A stretch of 64,000 bases of DNA from Mesorhizobium sp. WSM3860 (GTDB lineage Bacteria > Pseudomonadota > Alphaproteobacteria > Rhizobiales > Rhizobiaceae), in NCBI RefSeq assembly GCF_002294995.1, contig NZ_NSGF01000023.1, forward strand, positions 1 through 64,000, read 5' to 3'. The position numbers were made by a program, and so were the translations under genes. Position 1 is the first letter of the stretch; each line of letters starts with the position of its first letter. Under the pieces are notes generated by a model. That model worked only from the letters and a program-made list of their open reading frames with translations, made no database searches and had not been told where the DNA came from. Below are positions 1 to 8,700 of the stretch, piece by piece.

Positions 1-92
1 TCGTAGGGGATGCCGATCTTGGCGCCGATCTCCTGGATCGGTTTCTTCCTGGCGGCGCGCGCGATCTCGATGTCGGACTTCACTTCGGCCAT
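1..92 (-). CDS. fhs: Formate-tetrahydrofolate ligase, N-terminal fragment
   Basis: Only the first 30 codons are inside the window; the gene continues to the left. The translation begins MAEVKSDIEIARAARKKP and continues with an IGAKIGIPYE-like stretch. This is the usual N-terminus of formate-tetrahydrofolate ligase, which makes 10-formyl-THF from formate, THF and ATP in one-carbon metabolism. The ATG at 92-90 is preceded on the minus strand by a purine-rich AGAGGAAA ribosome binding site. The catalytic P-loop lies outside the window, so the call rests on the N-terminal signature alone. Confidence 0.75.
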   Translation of the reverse strand, partial: MAEVKSDIEIARAARKKPIQEIGAKIGIPY

Positions 93-469
93 GACGGCTT
101 TCCTCTGGATTGAGCGGTGGAGGGGAGGGGTTCGATCACTACAGCAATTCCGGGAAAAGTGTGAGACGGTTTTCTGTTCGGAATTGCCTGAAAACGAGGA
201 AACAGGGCGGTTCTACGTTGCCGCCCGGACGCAAGGGCATGTTCTAACCCTGTCGCTGTCACGGCGTCAACTTTCATGCAACTATGTTTCCTGTGAAGAA
301 ATTATTGCAGTTCCCGGCCGACCTCCCCAAGGGTCTTCGGCGCCCGGTCGTTGCGCCCGTATAGAAGCCAGAGCGGGGGTCGTTCCGCCGTCTCAAAACA
401 GCCGCGCAATGCACGGAATGCGACAGACGCGACGGCGCAAATCCGCCACTGTCCTGCGTGGCGGCGGCG
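93..469. other. Intergenic region between fhs and the DUF2333 operon
   Basis: About 377 bases without a convincing gene. It should hold the fhs promoter, but I cannot point to a clear -35/-10 pair. The open frame running through on the plus strand has no family resemblance and is treated as chance. The only structure I see is the hairpin at 443-464, listed separately. Confidence 0.5.
443..464 (-). terminator. Hairpin after the DUF2333 gene
   Basis: A perfect 7-bp stem (CCGCCAC / GTGGCGG) with an 8-nt loop lies six bases beyond the stop codon of the DUF2333 gene. Read on the minus strand it is followed by ATTT and then mixed sequence. It is therefore a weak intrinsic terminator at best, but its place at the end of the operon fits that role. 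Confidence 0.35.
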
Positions 470-1594
470 CTATTGGCTAAGCACGTTGCTGATCTCGACC
501 ATGTTGGAGCGCACGCGCAGGATATAGAAGCCCATGGTCGTCAGATGCGTCGGCAGCAGCCAGCCGTCCTCGCGGCCGTTGGCGATAATGAAGGGCTGGA
601 TGCGCAGTGCCGAGACGAATTGCGCGTCCATCGTGTCCCACAAATTCTGCAGGTGCTTTTCCTTGATCACGTCCTCGAAGTCGGCCTGCGCCGCTTTCAT
701 CAGGCCGTAATAGGCGTAGAGCTGGCCATAGGCGAACCAGAAGCGGTCGTCGGCGCGGAAGTCGAACCAGCCGTCATTATGGTTCTCGGCGCGCTCCTTC
801 AAGATCGCGGAGGTCGAGCCGATGTCGCTGGCGATGCGGTCGATATATTGCTTCAGATTGTCGGCGCGGGCATCGAACGTCGCCTGACAGCTGGCGAGGC
901 GAGCGTTGAAGGAGCGCAGCTTGCGCACCGCGTCGCGGTAGTAGCTCGGCGTCGGCGTCTTGGGGCCGAACGGGTTAAGACCGAAATACCAGGTCTCTTC
1001 GTCGAATTGCAGATTGCCGCGTGCATCCTGCAGGTCGGCGTCGATCTGCGAGGTGGTGCGCACGCGGCCGAGATTGTCGGCTAGCTCGGTGGCGGTGCGC
1101 CGGACCGCCTGGTTGATGCCGCGCTGGAAGGACGCCTTGTTGTCCATCCACGGCGTGTGGTCCCAGTCGATGCCGAACAAGCCGAGCTTGTAAAGGATCA
1201 TCGAGGAGACCCAGGCATTCTGGTTGACGTTAAAGTCCGTCAGATCGGCAGCCACCTGGGCTATCCCTGAGTTGCCGCAGGTCTTGGCGGTGTCGGTGCC
1301 GGCGCCGGCGGAGACCTGCTCGCCGGCCGAGACGCTGCGCTTCTCGAAGGTGTATTTGTCGGGATAGTTCGGGTCGAAATTGTTCCACCACTGGGTGGCG
1401 TAAAAGAAGTTGGCGTAAAGGCCGATCAAAACCAGCAAGGCAAGGCCGACCACCGCCTTCAGGATCCAGCCGCGCTGGCCATACCAGCGGCCGACCCATA
1501 TGAACGGCCAGAGAATAATGCCGACGACGAAGCCTATGCCGCGGCCGATCCACTGGAAAATCCGGGTGAAGAAGTTCACGATCGGATCAAACAT
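470..1594 (-). CDS. DUF2333 family membrane-anchored protein
   Basis: About 374 aa and the last gene of a minus-strand operon. The N-terminal 35 residues are amphipathic and aromatic-rich (FFTRIFQWIGRGIGFVVG, then WPFIWVGRWYG). A clear transmembrane helix follows at about residues 45-65 (AVVGLALLVLIGLYANFFY), and the rest is a soluble, mostly helical domain likely on the periplasmic side. The pattern matches what I know as DUF2333, a family of unknown function. The ATG at 1594 is preferred: it has a GGGGG stretch about 10 bases upstream. A GTG at 1606 would sit directly on that stretch. The upstream gene stops at 1611, so the two are probably translated together. Confidence 0.8.
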   Translation of the reverse strand: MFDPIVNFFTRIFQWIGRGIGFVVGIILWPFIWVGRWYGQRGWILKAVVGLALLVLIGLYANFFYATQWWNNFDPNYPDKYTFEKRSVSAGEQVSAGAGTDTAKTCGNSGIAQVAADLTDFNVNQNAWVSSMILYKLGLFGIDWDHTPWMDNKASFQRGINQAVRRTATELADNLGRVRTTSQIDADLQDARGNLQFDEETWYFGLNPFGPKTPTPSYYRDAVRKLRSFNARLASCQATFDARADNLKQYIDRIASDIGSTSAILKERAENHNDGWFDFRADDRFWFAYGQLYAYYGLMKAAQADFEDVIKEKHLQNLWDTMDAQFVSALRIQPFIIANGREDGWLLPTHLTTMGFYILRVRSNMVEISNVLSQ

Positions 1595-1610
1595 GGCTCT
1601 CGTCACCCCC

Positions 1611-2918
1611 TCAGTCCGTCAAGCCGTAAAGACGCGCGCGGAACGCCGCCTTGTCCTTCAAATATGTGGTTTTCAGAACGTCCACAACATGCGATCGCCA
1701 GGCATCGCTGAAGCCGTCGAAGTCCTTGTAGAAACCCGGTTTATTGAAGACGTAGCGCGAGACGAAGTCCTGCGGCACGAAATCCGAGATCAACTGATTG
1801 GTGAGCCAGGTATCGGGATGATCGGGCTTGGCGCGCACAACCAGGAAGCGCTGGCGCGGCGGCACATCTTCAAGCTTCAGGTGGCCGAACTGGGCGATCT
1901 CGCGCTTAGCGGCGTTGAGGAAGGGGAAATTGCCGTCGCTGGCGATCAGGTCGGCATGGCCGTGGATCCAGGTCTGCAGCCAGACCTTGTCGACGTCCGT
2001 CAGGTTGCGGTTGGGCTCGGCATCGCGGATCAGCGCCCGGACCACCATCTCGGCGCGGTGCTCGAGATAGCCCGAGGTTTCCACCCAGGAAGCGCGAGGC
2101 AGGTCAAGGCGGCCCGTGGCGGCGAGGAAGCGGAACACCTTGTCGGCGTCGTTGATCGACAGATAGCTCACCTGCCACGGCCGCGAGCGGCGGAAGCCGG
2201 GGGCGGCCGGATCGCTGATCACCGTCGTCATGTCGGGGTCGACGAAGACGTAGAGCCCGCCGAAATGGCTGGTCCAGTATGCATTGTGGCGGAAGATCAC
2301 CTGATCGGGCACCAGCGCGTTCTCGCGGATGTCGCCGCAGACCTTGGCGAGATCGACCATGCGCTCAAGCATGGCGTTGTCGCGCCAGGCGTCGGGCTCC
2401 TGCTTCAGCCGGTCGACCAGCTTGCCGAGCTCGGCCGCCTTGCCGAGCACGTCCTCGGCCGACAAAACCTTGAACTCGACCTGATTGATCGACAGCAGGT
2501 CCTCGATGTCGTTGACCTTGGGAACGGAGTCCTCGATCTCGCCGTAGATGACGTCCTTGATGGTCAGCGCGTCGATGGCGCGCTGGTTCTTGGACATGAA
2601 CTCGAACATCAACTGCGAGGTGTTGGAGAAGGCGGTGTGCACGACCGGCAGATCGATCTGCGACGGCGTCAGGATGATGAAGCGGCGGTTGACCTCGTTG
2701 GGATCGAGATAGTCGTAATCGCCGCATTCCTCGGCCACCTCGGGCGAGAAGCCGGTGCGGTCGATCTGGAAGCTCGTCAGCTTGGTCGGCTCGAGGCCGA
2801 AGGCGACGAGAGCCTTGTTGTAGCGCTGGATGAGATGCGGCTCGTCAACGACGAGCAGCCTGCCGTAGATCAGCTCGTTGTCGCGCAGAAGGTCGGGCTT
2901 TTTGGCGGGACGGGTCAT
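1611..2918 (-). CDS. Conserved rhizobial protein of unknown function (possibly DUF6638)
   Basis: A 435-aa soluble protein without signal peptide or membrane helix. It begins MTRPAKKPDLLRDNELIYGR and is rich in charged and aromatic residues. I recall an uncharacterised family labelled DUF6638 in rhizobial genomes with this look, but cannot verify it here. I see no nucleotide-binding or catalytic motif. The ATG at 2918 begins the conserved-looking sequence. The longer frame to 3062 would translate the palindromic repeat next door and is rejected. It lies between the repeat-bounded DUF559 gene and the DUF2333 gene, in the same operon direction, so it probably works with the AAA ATPase and coiled-coil proteins upstream. 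Confidence 0.7.
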   Translation of the reverse strand: MTRPAKKPDLLRDNELIYGRLLVVDEPHLIQRYNKALVAFGLEPTKLTSFQIDRTGFSPEVAEECGDYDYLDPNEVNRRFIILTPSQIDLPVVHTAFSNTSQLMFEFMSKNQRAIDALTIKDVIYGEIEDSVPKVNDIEDLLSINQVEFKVLSAEDVLGKAAELGKLVDRLKQEPDAWRDNAMLERMVDLAKVCGDIRENALVPDQVIFRHNAYWTSHFGGLYVFVDPDMTTVISDPAAPGFRRSRPWQVSYLSINDADKVFRFLAATGRLDLPRASWVETSGYLEHRAEMVVRALIRDAEPNRNLTDVDKVWLQTWIHGHADLIASDGNFPFLNAAKREIAQFGHLKLEDVPPRQRFLVVRAKPDHPDTWLTNQLISDFVPQDFVSRYVFNKPGFYKDFDGFSDAWRSHVVDVLKTTYLKDKAAFRARLYGLTD

Positions 2919-2973
2919 TGGCAAGGGTCCGACGGATGTGGCCTCGAAAGGCGAAGCGGCGACGCCGACGCCC

Positions 2974-3023
2974 CCCTCTCCCCGTTCTTGACGGGGAGAG
3001 GGTAAGGGTGAGGGGCGGCGCCG
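2974..3023. repeat. Palindromic (REP-like) repeat, left copy
   Basis: A perfect 12-bp stem (CCCTCTCCCCGT / ACGGGGAGAGGG, loop TCTTG) at 2974-3002 is followed by a tail TAAGGGTGAGGGGCGGCGCC to about 3022. A second copy in opposite orientation lies at 3444-3493. In both copies the tail points inward, toward the DUF559 gene. Dispersed palindromes of this kind are common in rhizobial intergenic regions. Confidence 0.85.
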
Positions 3024-3027
3024 ACGA

Positions 3028-3444
3028 TCAAAGATTTGTCTCCCCGTAGCCGCTGGCAGCAATAAATCGCAGCTCGTGCGTTTCGATCAGACGATCGAGA
3101 CGGCATTCGATTGCAGCAAGTATGGTTTCGAGCACCTCATCCCGCTTCTTCAAGACATCGACATTCCAGAAGCGGAGAACGGACCAGTTGTTTGAGACCA
3201 GGAAGCGATCCCTGATCTGGTCGTAGCTGTTGCCTGCATGCTGGCTGCCATCGACCTCGACAACGAGCTGGCACTCCCTGCAGGCAAAATCAGCGAAATA
3301 GTTGCCTATCGGAAACTGCCGCACAAATTTAAGGCCGTTCAATCGTCTGTCGCGCAGTTCCATCCAAAGAGCTGTTTCCGCCTCGTTATCCGACTGCCGG
3401 AGGCGTCTTGCCCGTTTCGTTGTAGCGACTTCTGGTCCACGCAC
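3028..3444 (-). CDS. DUF559 endonuclease-fold protein
   Basis: About 138 aa. It has the features of the DUF559 family, which is related to very-short-patch-repair nucleases: an N-terminal block EAETALWMELRDRRLNGLKF, then FPIGNYFADFACRECQLVVEVDGSQH. The latter carries the D...E-x-D core expected of a PD-(D/E)XK-type nuclease. DNA cleavage is an inference from the fold. The start is uncertain: GTG at 3444 lies at the inner edge of the right-hand repeat, and longer frames would translate the repeat itself. The stop (3030-3028) is only a few bases from the left repeat. The gene therefore fills the space between two inverted repeats and looks like cargo inserted into the surrounding operon. Confidence 0.8.
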   Translation of the reverse strand: MRGPEVATTKRARRLRQSDNEAETALWMELRDRRLNGLKFVRQFPIGNYFADFACRECQLVVEVDGSQHAGNSYDQIRDRFLVSNNWSVLRFWNVDVLKKRDEVLETILAAIECRLDRLIETHELRFIAASGYGETNL

Positions 3445-3493
3445 GGCGCTGCCCCTCACCCTTACCCTCTCCCCGTGAAGGACGGGGAAAGGG
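3444..3493. repeat. Palindromic (REP-like) repeat, right copy (inverted)
   Basis: Reverse-complement copy of the repeat at 2974-3023. The tail is at 3444-3464 and the hairpin at 3465-3493 (CCCTCTCCCCGT, loop GAAGG, ACGGGGAAAGGG, one non-canonical pair). It overlaps the probable start codon of the DUF559 gene, so the repeat may supply that gene's leader or start. Confidence 0.85.
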
Positions 3494-3546
3494 AGGCGCC
3501 GATGTCGGCACCACACCCTTCCGCACTTGCGGGCAGCGAAGGAAGC

Positions 3547-5457
3547 CTACGCATTCCAAAGCCCCTTCTTCTTCAGCTCCTCCATCTCGCGCGCAGCGCG
3601 TTCGCGCAGCCGCGCGTCGCGCAAAAGCTTCTCGACCGCCGCGTCGTCGGACTTGTCGGAGTAGCGGAATTCGGAATCGGCGTAGCGGTTGATCTCCTGC
3701 ATGACCATGTCCATCGAGAACGGCCCGCGCAGATCCTCGATCATTGCCTTCTTATCGTCGTAGCTCTTGTGCATGAAAGCTTCCGGCTTCTCGAACCATT
3801 CGTCCGGCAGCTCGACGTCCATGGCGCGCATCTTGATGGCGTCGGTGACGTTCTTGATGGCGCGGCCGGTGAAGCGCGGCTCGGCGTCCTTGATCATGTG
3901 CAGGTAGGTGCCGATATCGGCCATCGTCTTCGGCGCGCCGTTCTCCTTCATATAGCGCTCATAGACCTTCATCAGCCCGTTTTCCTGCGGCTTCTCGTGC
4001 TCCTCATAAGCCTCAGTCACGGCGCGCTGTATTTCCTGCGCCGCATAGAGCTCGTGCTCGCCCAGCGGGATCTTGTGGTTCTTGCCGGCGAGCAGCACGA
4101 AGATGTCGATATAGTCGTCGCGCGACTGCGGGCCGTCGACCAGCCAGCGGGCGCCGGCGCGCTGGCGCAGCGCATCGTCGACATTTTCGGGGTAGTTGGA
4201 AAACATCCCGAAGGAGCAGTTGCCGCGCACCACGGTGGAAGCGCCGGCAAAGGCATCCATGAGCACGCCCGTGATCTCCTGCTGGCCGGCGGATGCGCGG
4301 TCGTCGGAGCGGCGCGCAGCCACCTGGTCGATGTCGTCGATGGTGCCGAAGCCGATGGCCCGCGGATTGAGCACGTTGTTGATGAACTGGCGGCAGTTCT
4401 GGCCGGACTTGCCCTGGTAGGAAGAAATCTGGTCGACCCCGAAATTCTCATAGACGAAGGGATAGCCGGCGACCTGACAATAGTTGTTGACGAGCCCGGC
4501 TATCATCTGGATCAGCGTCGTCTTGCCGGTGCCGGGCGCGCCGTCGCCGATGAAGGTGAAGAGAAAGCCGCCGAGCTCGACGAAGGGGTTCAGCTCGCGT
4601 TCGAAATCATAGGCCATCAGCATCTTGGCGAGCTTGACCGACTGGTATTTGGCGATGTGATTGCCGACGACCTCTTCCGGCTTCTTGAAGGTCATCACCA
4701 GCGGCTTCAAGCGCTTGCCGGGCGCCACGTCGAAACCGTCGAGCGTGAAGTCGTCGACATCGATGCGGATATGCGCGTTCTCGAACGGACCGATGCCGTC
4801 GAAGCGTCCCTTGCGCGCGAGCAACCCGTCGATGGCGACGCGGGCGAAGGCGCGCGCCCTGGTCATCAGATCGGCATCGTCCTTCGAGCCGGCAATCGCC
4901 TTGTCGAGGCCTGCCACGATCGACTTCACCGCGTCCTGCGGCGTGTCGAACAGGAAGTCGGGTTCGGGACTATCGTTCGGCGCCTCGCCGTCGCTGTCGA
5001 TCAGTTGGAACAGGTAGGAGGCGAAGCTGAAAGCCGAAACATAGGCGGAGGCAGACAAAAGCTTCTTGAACCTCGCCGCCTCGTCGCCTTCGAGCGGGGC
5101 ACGCGCGTTCTTGGCCTGCAGGCTTTCGAGATCGGAACCCTCGGCAAAGACATCCGCGATGGCCAGCGCGATCGCCAGCCCTCGCCGGGCGCGGTATAGA
5201 AGCATGTGCTGCGGGATGCTCATCAGCTGGTCGTCGGGATGGATTGCGGCGACCGTTTTCGACAGTTCGACCTCGCGCGTGCGGCGCACCGAACCGGCCG
5301 AGACGGTCGAGACGAAGCGCCGGTTGGTGCCGGCAAGCGCCGTGCCGGACTCGCGCGATGGTTCCTCCAGCACGACGATGCGGGTGATGAAGCTCTGCGC
5401 GGTGGCGCGGTGCTTTTCGATTGCCGCTTCCGAGATCGTGGTCAGCCCGGTGTCCAT
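3547..5457 (-). CDS. AAA+ family ATPase
   Basis: A 636-aa cytoplasmic protein. The AAA+ core starts near residue 300 with Walker A GAPGTGKTT. A Walker B-like IGFGTIDDIDQ and a sensor-like region with NYPENVDDALRQRAGARW follow; the latter could hold the arginine finger. The first 300 residues are a helical domain I do not recognise. AAA+ proteins couple ATP hydrolysis to remodelling of a protein partner. The neighbouring coiled-coil protein, DUF2333 membrane protein and two unknowns are obvious candidates. The ATG at 5457 has GGAG about 9 bases upstream, and the gene follows the preceding one by 24 bases. Confidence 0.8.
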   Translation of the reverse strand: MDTGLTTISEAAIEKHRATAQSFITRIVVLEEPSRESGTALAGTNRRFVSTVSAGSVRRTREVELSKTVAAIHPDDQLMSIPQHMLLYRARRGLAIALAIADVFAEGSDLESLQAKNARAPLEGDEAARFKKLLSASAYVSAFSFASYLFQLIDSDGEAPNDSPEPDFLFDTPQDAVKSIVAGLDKAIAGSKDDADLMTRARAFARVAIDGLLARKGRFDGIGPFENAHIRIDVDDFTLDGFDVAPGKRLKPLVMTFKKPEEVVGNHIAKYQSVKLAKMLMAYDFERELNPFVELGGFLFTFIGDGAPGTGKTTLIQMIAGLVNNYCQVAGYPFVYENFGVDQISSYQGKSGQNCRQFINNVLNPRAIGFGTIDDIDQVAARRSDDRASAGQQEITGVLMDAFAGASTVVRGNCSFGMFSNYPENVDDALRQRAGARWLVDGPQSRDDYIDIFVLLAGKNHKIPLGEHELYAAQEIQRAVTEAYEEHEKPQENGLMKVYERYMKENGAPKTMADIGTYLHMIKDAEPRFTGRAIKNVTDAIKMRAMDVELPDEWFEKPEAFMHKSYDDKKAMIEDLRGPFSMDMVMQEINRYADSEFRYSDKSDDAAVEKLLRDARLRERAAREMEELKKKGLWNA

Positions 5458-5481
5458 TACGGATGCTCCGCGGTTTGACGG

Positions 5482-6627
5482 TCACACATCGCTGATGACC
5501 TGCCCTTTGGACAGGATGTGGACCTTGTAGCCGGAAAAGATCTTCTGCGCTTCGCCCGCGGCATAGAGCGCCTGATAGGCCTCGTGCGGGATCAGCGCGT
5601 GGTTGTCATAGCTGGAGACGCCCTGGCGCGCCGCTTCGAGGTCGTCGGTGTTGATGAAGAATTCCTGCGTCGTCTTTTCGCTGGAGAACAGGCCCCTGCG
5701 GCCGGGCTTCTCGGACTTGGAAAAGACTTCCTGGATGGTCCAGGTGAGCAGCCAGGCGTTCTCCGGCTTGCGCACCTTGGTCAAAACCTCGGTCACCGTT
5801 GAATTGTTCTCGGTGATCCCGGCCGAATAGAAGGGGCCGAGCACGACGCGCCGCAGCTGCTTCGGATGCAGCGGCTCGAAATCCTTGTCGAGATTGACCG
5901 CGATGGTCGCCGGCGACAACGTGTAGGCGGAATTCTTCTCGGTGAAATCGTCGAAGCGATGGGCAAGCTCGGGGTTGAGCAGGCCGTCGACGGGGAGCGG
6001 AATGTCCACCTTCTCGTTCAGCTTGCCGTTGGCGTCGACGAGCTGGCGCACCATGCTCTCGGAGGAGTCCTCGACCGTCACCATATAGATCAGCGGCAGG
6101 TTGGCACTGCCGTCGAACGAGGCCCAGTGGACGAGGTAATAAGGCCGCATGGTCTTGGGATTGACCGAGACTTTGGCCGTCTGCGCCAGGCTGAACGGAC
6201 CGAAGGTGGTCTCGCTCTTGATGCCCTCCAGATAGAGCCGCTCGGCCAGCGACCTTTGCAGCGCCACAGGAAATTCCTTGTGGCGCAGGATGAAGTCGGC
6301 CATCTCCTCGCGCAACTCGCCGGCCTGCGGAATGTTGGCCAGCCGGCTATCTGCCTGACGGCGGTCGTTCTCCAGCTCGAGCAGGTTCTGGAACACCGGA
6401 TAGCCGCTGTCGGCGCGCGAGATGCGGAACGTATCCATGAAGCCCAGCCGGTTGCGCCAGCAGGCGAAAGAATTTTCCAGCCGGGCGATATATTCGGCGA
6501 CGATCTTGGCGACGATGCCGTGCCGGTAGAGCGGCGAGCGGTCGTCGCGCATGAACACTTCCAGCCCGCTCAGCGCCGCGGTGATGGCGAAGAAGTAGCG
6601 CGCCGCCGCTTCATTTTCGGGGGTCAT
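5482..6627 (-). CDS. Conserved protein of unknown function in the AAA/coiled-coil operon
   Basis: A 381-aa soluble protein without signal peptide. The first 120 residues are helical (MTPENEAAARYFFAITAALS onwards). The rest looks mixed alpha/beta, with short beta-like segments such as LPLIYMVTVEDSS and ENAWLLTWTIQEVFS. I do not recognise a family with confidence. It sits second in the operon, 34 bases after the coiled-coil gene and 24 bases before the AAA+ ATPase gene, so it is probably a partner or adaptor of that ATPase. Confidence 0.65.
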   Translation of the reverse strand: MTPENEAAARYFFAITAALSGLEVFMRDDRSPLYRHGIVAKIVAEYIARLENSFACWRNRLGFMDTFRISRADSGYPVFQNLLELENDRRQADSRLANIPQAGELREEMADFILRHKEFPVALQRSLAERLYLEGIKSETTFGPFSLAQTAKVSVNPKTMRPYYLVHWASFDGSANLPLIYMVTVEDSSESMVRQLVDANGKLNEKVDIPLPVDGLLNPELAHRFDDFTEKNSAYTLSPATIAVNLDKDFEPLHPKQLRRVVLGPFYSAGITENNSTVTEVLTKVRKPENAWLLTWTIQEVFSKSEKPGRRGLFSSEKTTQEFFINTDDLEAARQGVSSYDNHALIPHEAYQALYAAGEAQKIFSGYKVHILSKGQVISDV

Positions 6628-6661
6628 GGCACCGCCCTGGAGAAGAATGCCGTCACGCCGC

Positions 6662-7750
6662 CTACTGCTGCACGTAATTCGCCGAATTGTGCTTCTTCAT
6701 CACCTCGTCGAAGCGGCGGGCGAAGGCGTCGTCGGCAAGTTTCTTGCGGCGCTGGATGTCGGCGGTGGCCACCATATTCTTCTCGTGCATCTCCAAGAGA
6801 TCGCCGATGTGCTTCTGCGAAGCGGCGCCGATGCCCGCCATCGTCTCTTCGGCCGTGTTGTCGACCTGGCTGCCCAGCGTGTTGATCTTGTGGGCGACGT
6901 CCTGCTGGGCGGCCGTCTTCAGCGAGTCTTCCAGAGCTTTGTAGAGCACGATGCGCTGCTCGGTGTCGATTGTCAGCTTGTTGATCAGCGTCGACTGCGC
7001 GGCGATCTGGTTGTTGAGGGAATCGACAAACGTCTGAAACATCGAGGTGTAGCGCTCCAGCGTCTGGCTTTCGGCCAGCAGCTCCTGCTCCTTGGCCTGC
7101 TTCTCGTTGTATTCGGTCGCCATCTTCGAACGCTCGCCCTCGAGCTGGGTGCGCTCCTTCTGGCTGGTCGAGGCGGCGATCTTGTTCTCGATGTCGAGCA
7201 GCATCGGGTTGAGTTCCTCGATGCGTTTCTGCACCGCCTCGAGATTGGTCATCGTCGCCTTGCGGCGCTCGATCACCTGCGACAGGCTTGCTTCCGAGGT
7301 CTTGTAGCGCTGGTCGAGGATCTGCTTCTGGGCTTTCAGGATGCCGACGATGGTGTCTGATTTCGCCAGCAGCTCCTGCAAATTGCCAGCGAGCGACATG
7401 TTGCGCACGCGGTCGGTGCGCATGCGCTGCTTGCGCTGCTCGGAGAAGACGCCGACGAGATTTTCCCAGCCGGTGTAGCTCTTCATGCTCTCGAATTCGG
7501 CGCCGAAGACATTGGTGGCGTCCTCCAGCCCGATAATCAGGTCGGCAATATTGCCTTCCATGACCTTCTGCTGCTTCAGCACGTCCTCGATGCGGGCGTT
7601 CTCGATGTCGAAATTGGCATCGCCGATCTTCCTGTCGGCCTGCGCGAGCGTGTCGAGCACGGTTCCGGACTGCTCGATCTTGGTGCGCATGTCCTCGACG
7701 ACCTGCTTGGTCTTGGCAATCTCGGCATCGAAATTCTGCAACGTCGCCAT
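6662..7750 (-). CDS. Long coiled-coil protein, first gene of the AAA/DUF2333 operon
   Basis: A 362-aa, almost wholly helical, highly charged protein with heptad-rich stretches throughout (for example EAVQKRIEELNPMLLDIENK and ERSKMATEYNEKQAKEQELL). It has no signal peptide or membrane helix. The overall look recalls PspA or TelA-type coiled-coil scaffolds, but I see no diagnostic motif. The start ATG at 7750 is chosen for the GGGAGG ribosome binding site seven bases upstream; the open frame extends to 7816 without such a site. As first gene it probably follows the operon promoter in 7751-8088. A filament-forming coiled coil next to an AAA+ ATPase suggests an assembly that is remodelled by ATP. 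Confidence 0.7.
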   Translation of the reverse strand: MATLQNFDAEIAKTKQVVEDMRTKIEQSGTVLDTLAQADRKIGDANFDIENARIEDVLKQQKVMEGNIADLIIGLEDATNVFGAEFESMKSYTGWENLVGVFSEQRKQRMRTDRVRNMSLAGNLQELLAKSDTIVGILKAQKQILDQRYKTSEASLSQVIERRKATMTNLEAVQKRIEELNPMLLDIENKIAASTSQKERTQLEGERSKMATEYNEKQAKEQELLAESQTLERYTSMFQTFVDSLNNQIAAQSTLINKLTIDTEQRIVLYKALEDSLKTAAQQDVAHKINTLGSQVDNTAEETMAGIGAASQKHIGDLLEMHEKNMVATADIQRRKKLADDAFARRFDEVMKKHNSANYVQQ

Positions 7751-8088
7751 AGGGGCCTCCCGCTTCGGCATCCGGTTTCGTGTCGCACGTCGCTGCGAAT
7801 ATATGTGGGGGCTCAAGCGATTGAAAGAAGGAAGACAAAGAGCCGTGGCAAAACAAAAGAATTGGCCAGGCCCTTGAAAGATAAGGCAAGCATGCTCATG
7901 GCCAGAGTAATGCCGGTCGCCTTCAGGCAGCTTTAGCTGGCATGCCTTAAGCTCTTGTTTTTGCGAACAAGCTGCGGCGCTGGGAAGTGTGCAAAATCTC
8001 TTGTGCCGAATCGTGGCAAATCACCGGCCACCAGCCGGCCGATGGCAGCGATTGCCCGACTTAGCCGGCCGTCGCGAGGCTCCCCGTC
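7751..8088. other. Intergenic region upstream of the coiled-coil operon
   Basis: About 338 bases between the tdk stop and the coiled-coil gene. It should contain the operon promoter for minus-strand transcription and the end of tdk. I see no strong consensus promoter and no convincing terminator. An imperfect CTTGTT / AACAAG hairpin around 7953-7971 is the only structure noticed. Confidence 0.4.
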
Positions 8089-8700
8089 TCAGTTGCGGGC
8101 AAAGCCGATGAAGTCGTCGGGCGCAGCCCTGCCCATTTCCTCTTCCCAGTGCCGGCGGCAGAGCGATACATAGACGTCCTTGCCGATCGCCACCTGCTGG
8201 CCTTGCTTGGCCACCTTGCCGTCGGGACCGAGGCGAACGACCATCGTCGCCTTGCGGCCGCAGCGGCAGATGGTGCGCACCTCGCGCAGATCGTCGGCGA
8301 TGGCGAGCAGCGCGCGCGAGCCGGAAAACAACTTGCCCTGGAAATCGGTGCGCAGGCCATAGCACATGACCGGGATGTTCATCCGGTCGGCGATGCGGGC
8401 AAGCTGCCAGACCTGCTCCTCCTCGAGGAACTGCGCCTCGTCGACGAAGATGCAATGCACGGTGGTGTGCTCATGATGCTCGGCGACGCGGGCGTAGAGA
8501 TCGTCGCCGTCGCGAAACATCTCGGCCTCGGTCTCGAGACCGATGCGCGACGAGATCAGTCCCTTGTCGCCCTTGCGATAATGGCCGGCGACGAACAGCA
8601 TCGTCGTCATGCCGCGTTCGCGATAGTTGTAGGATGCCTGCAGCAGCATCGTCGTCTTGCCGGCATTCATCGTTGCGTAGTTGAAGTAGAGCTTGGCCAT
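8089..8700 (-). CDS. tdk: Thymidine kinase (type II)
   Basis: About 203 aa, the usual size. It phosphorylates thymidine to dTMP in pyrimidine salvage. Visible motifs are the P-loop MNAGKTT near residue 11, the catalytic FVDEAQF near residue 85, and the zinc-binding pairs C-x-C (ICRCG) and C-x-x-H (CRRH) of the lasso domain. ATG 8700 is used because it starts the canonical MAKLYFNYATMNAGK. The upstream extension would need a TTG start. There is no strong Shine-Dalgarno sequence before it. The gene stands alone, back to back with the choline operon. Confidence 0.95.
   Translation of the reverse strand: MAKLYFNYATMNAGKTTMLLQASYNYRERGMTTMLFVAGHYRKGDKGLISSRIGLETEAEMFRDGDDLYARVAEHHEHTTVHCIFVDEAQFLEEEQVWQLARIADRMNIPVMCYGLRTDFQGKLFSGSRALLAIADDLREVRTICRCGRKATMVVRLGPDGKVAKQGQQVAIGKDVYVSLCRRHWEEEMGRAAPDDFIGFARN

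Noticed and set aside
2919..3062. N-terminal extension of the DUF6638-like protein
   Set aside because: It would translate the palindromic repeat; the sequence before MTRPAKK is compositionally repeat-like.
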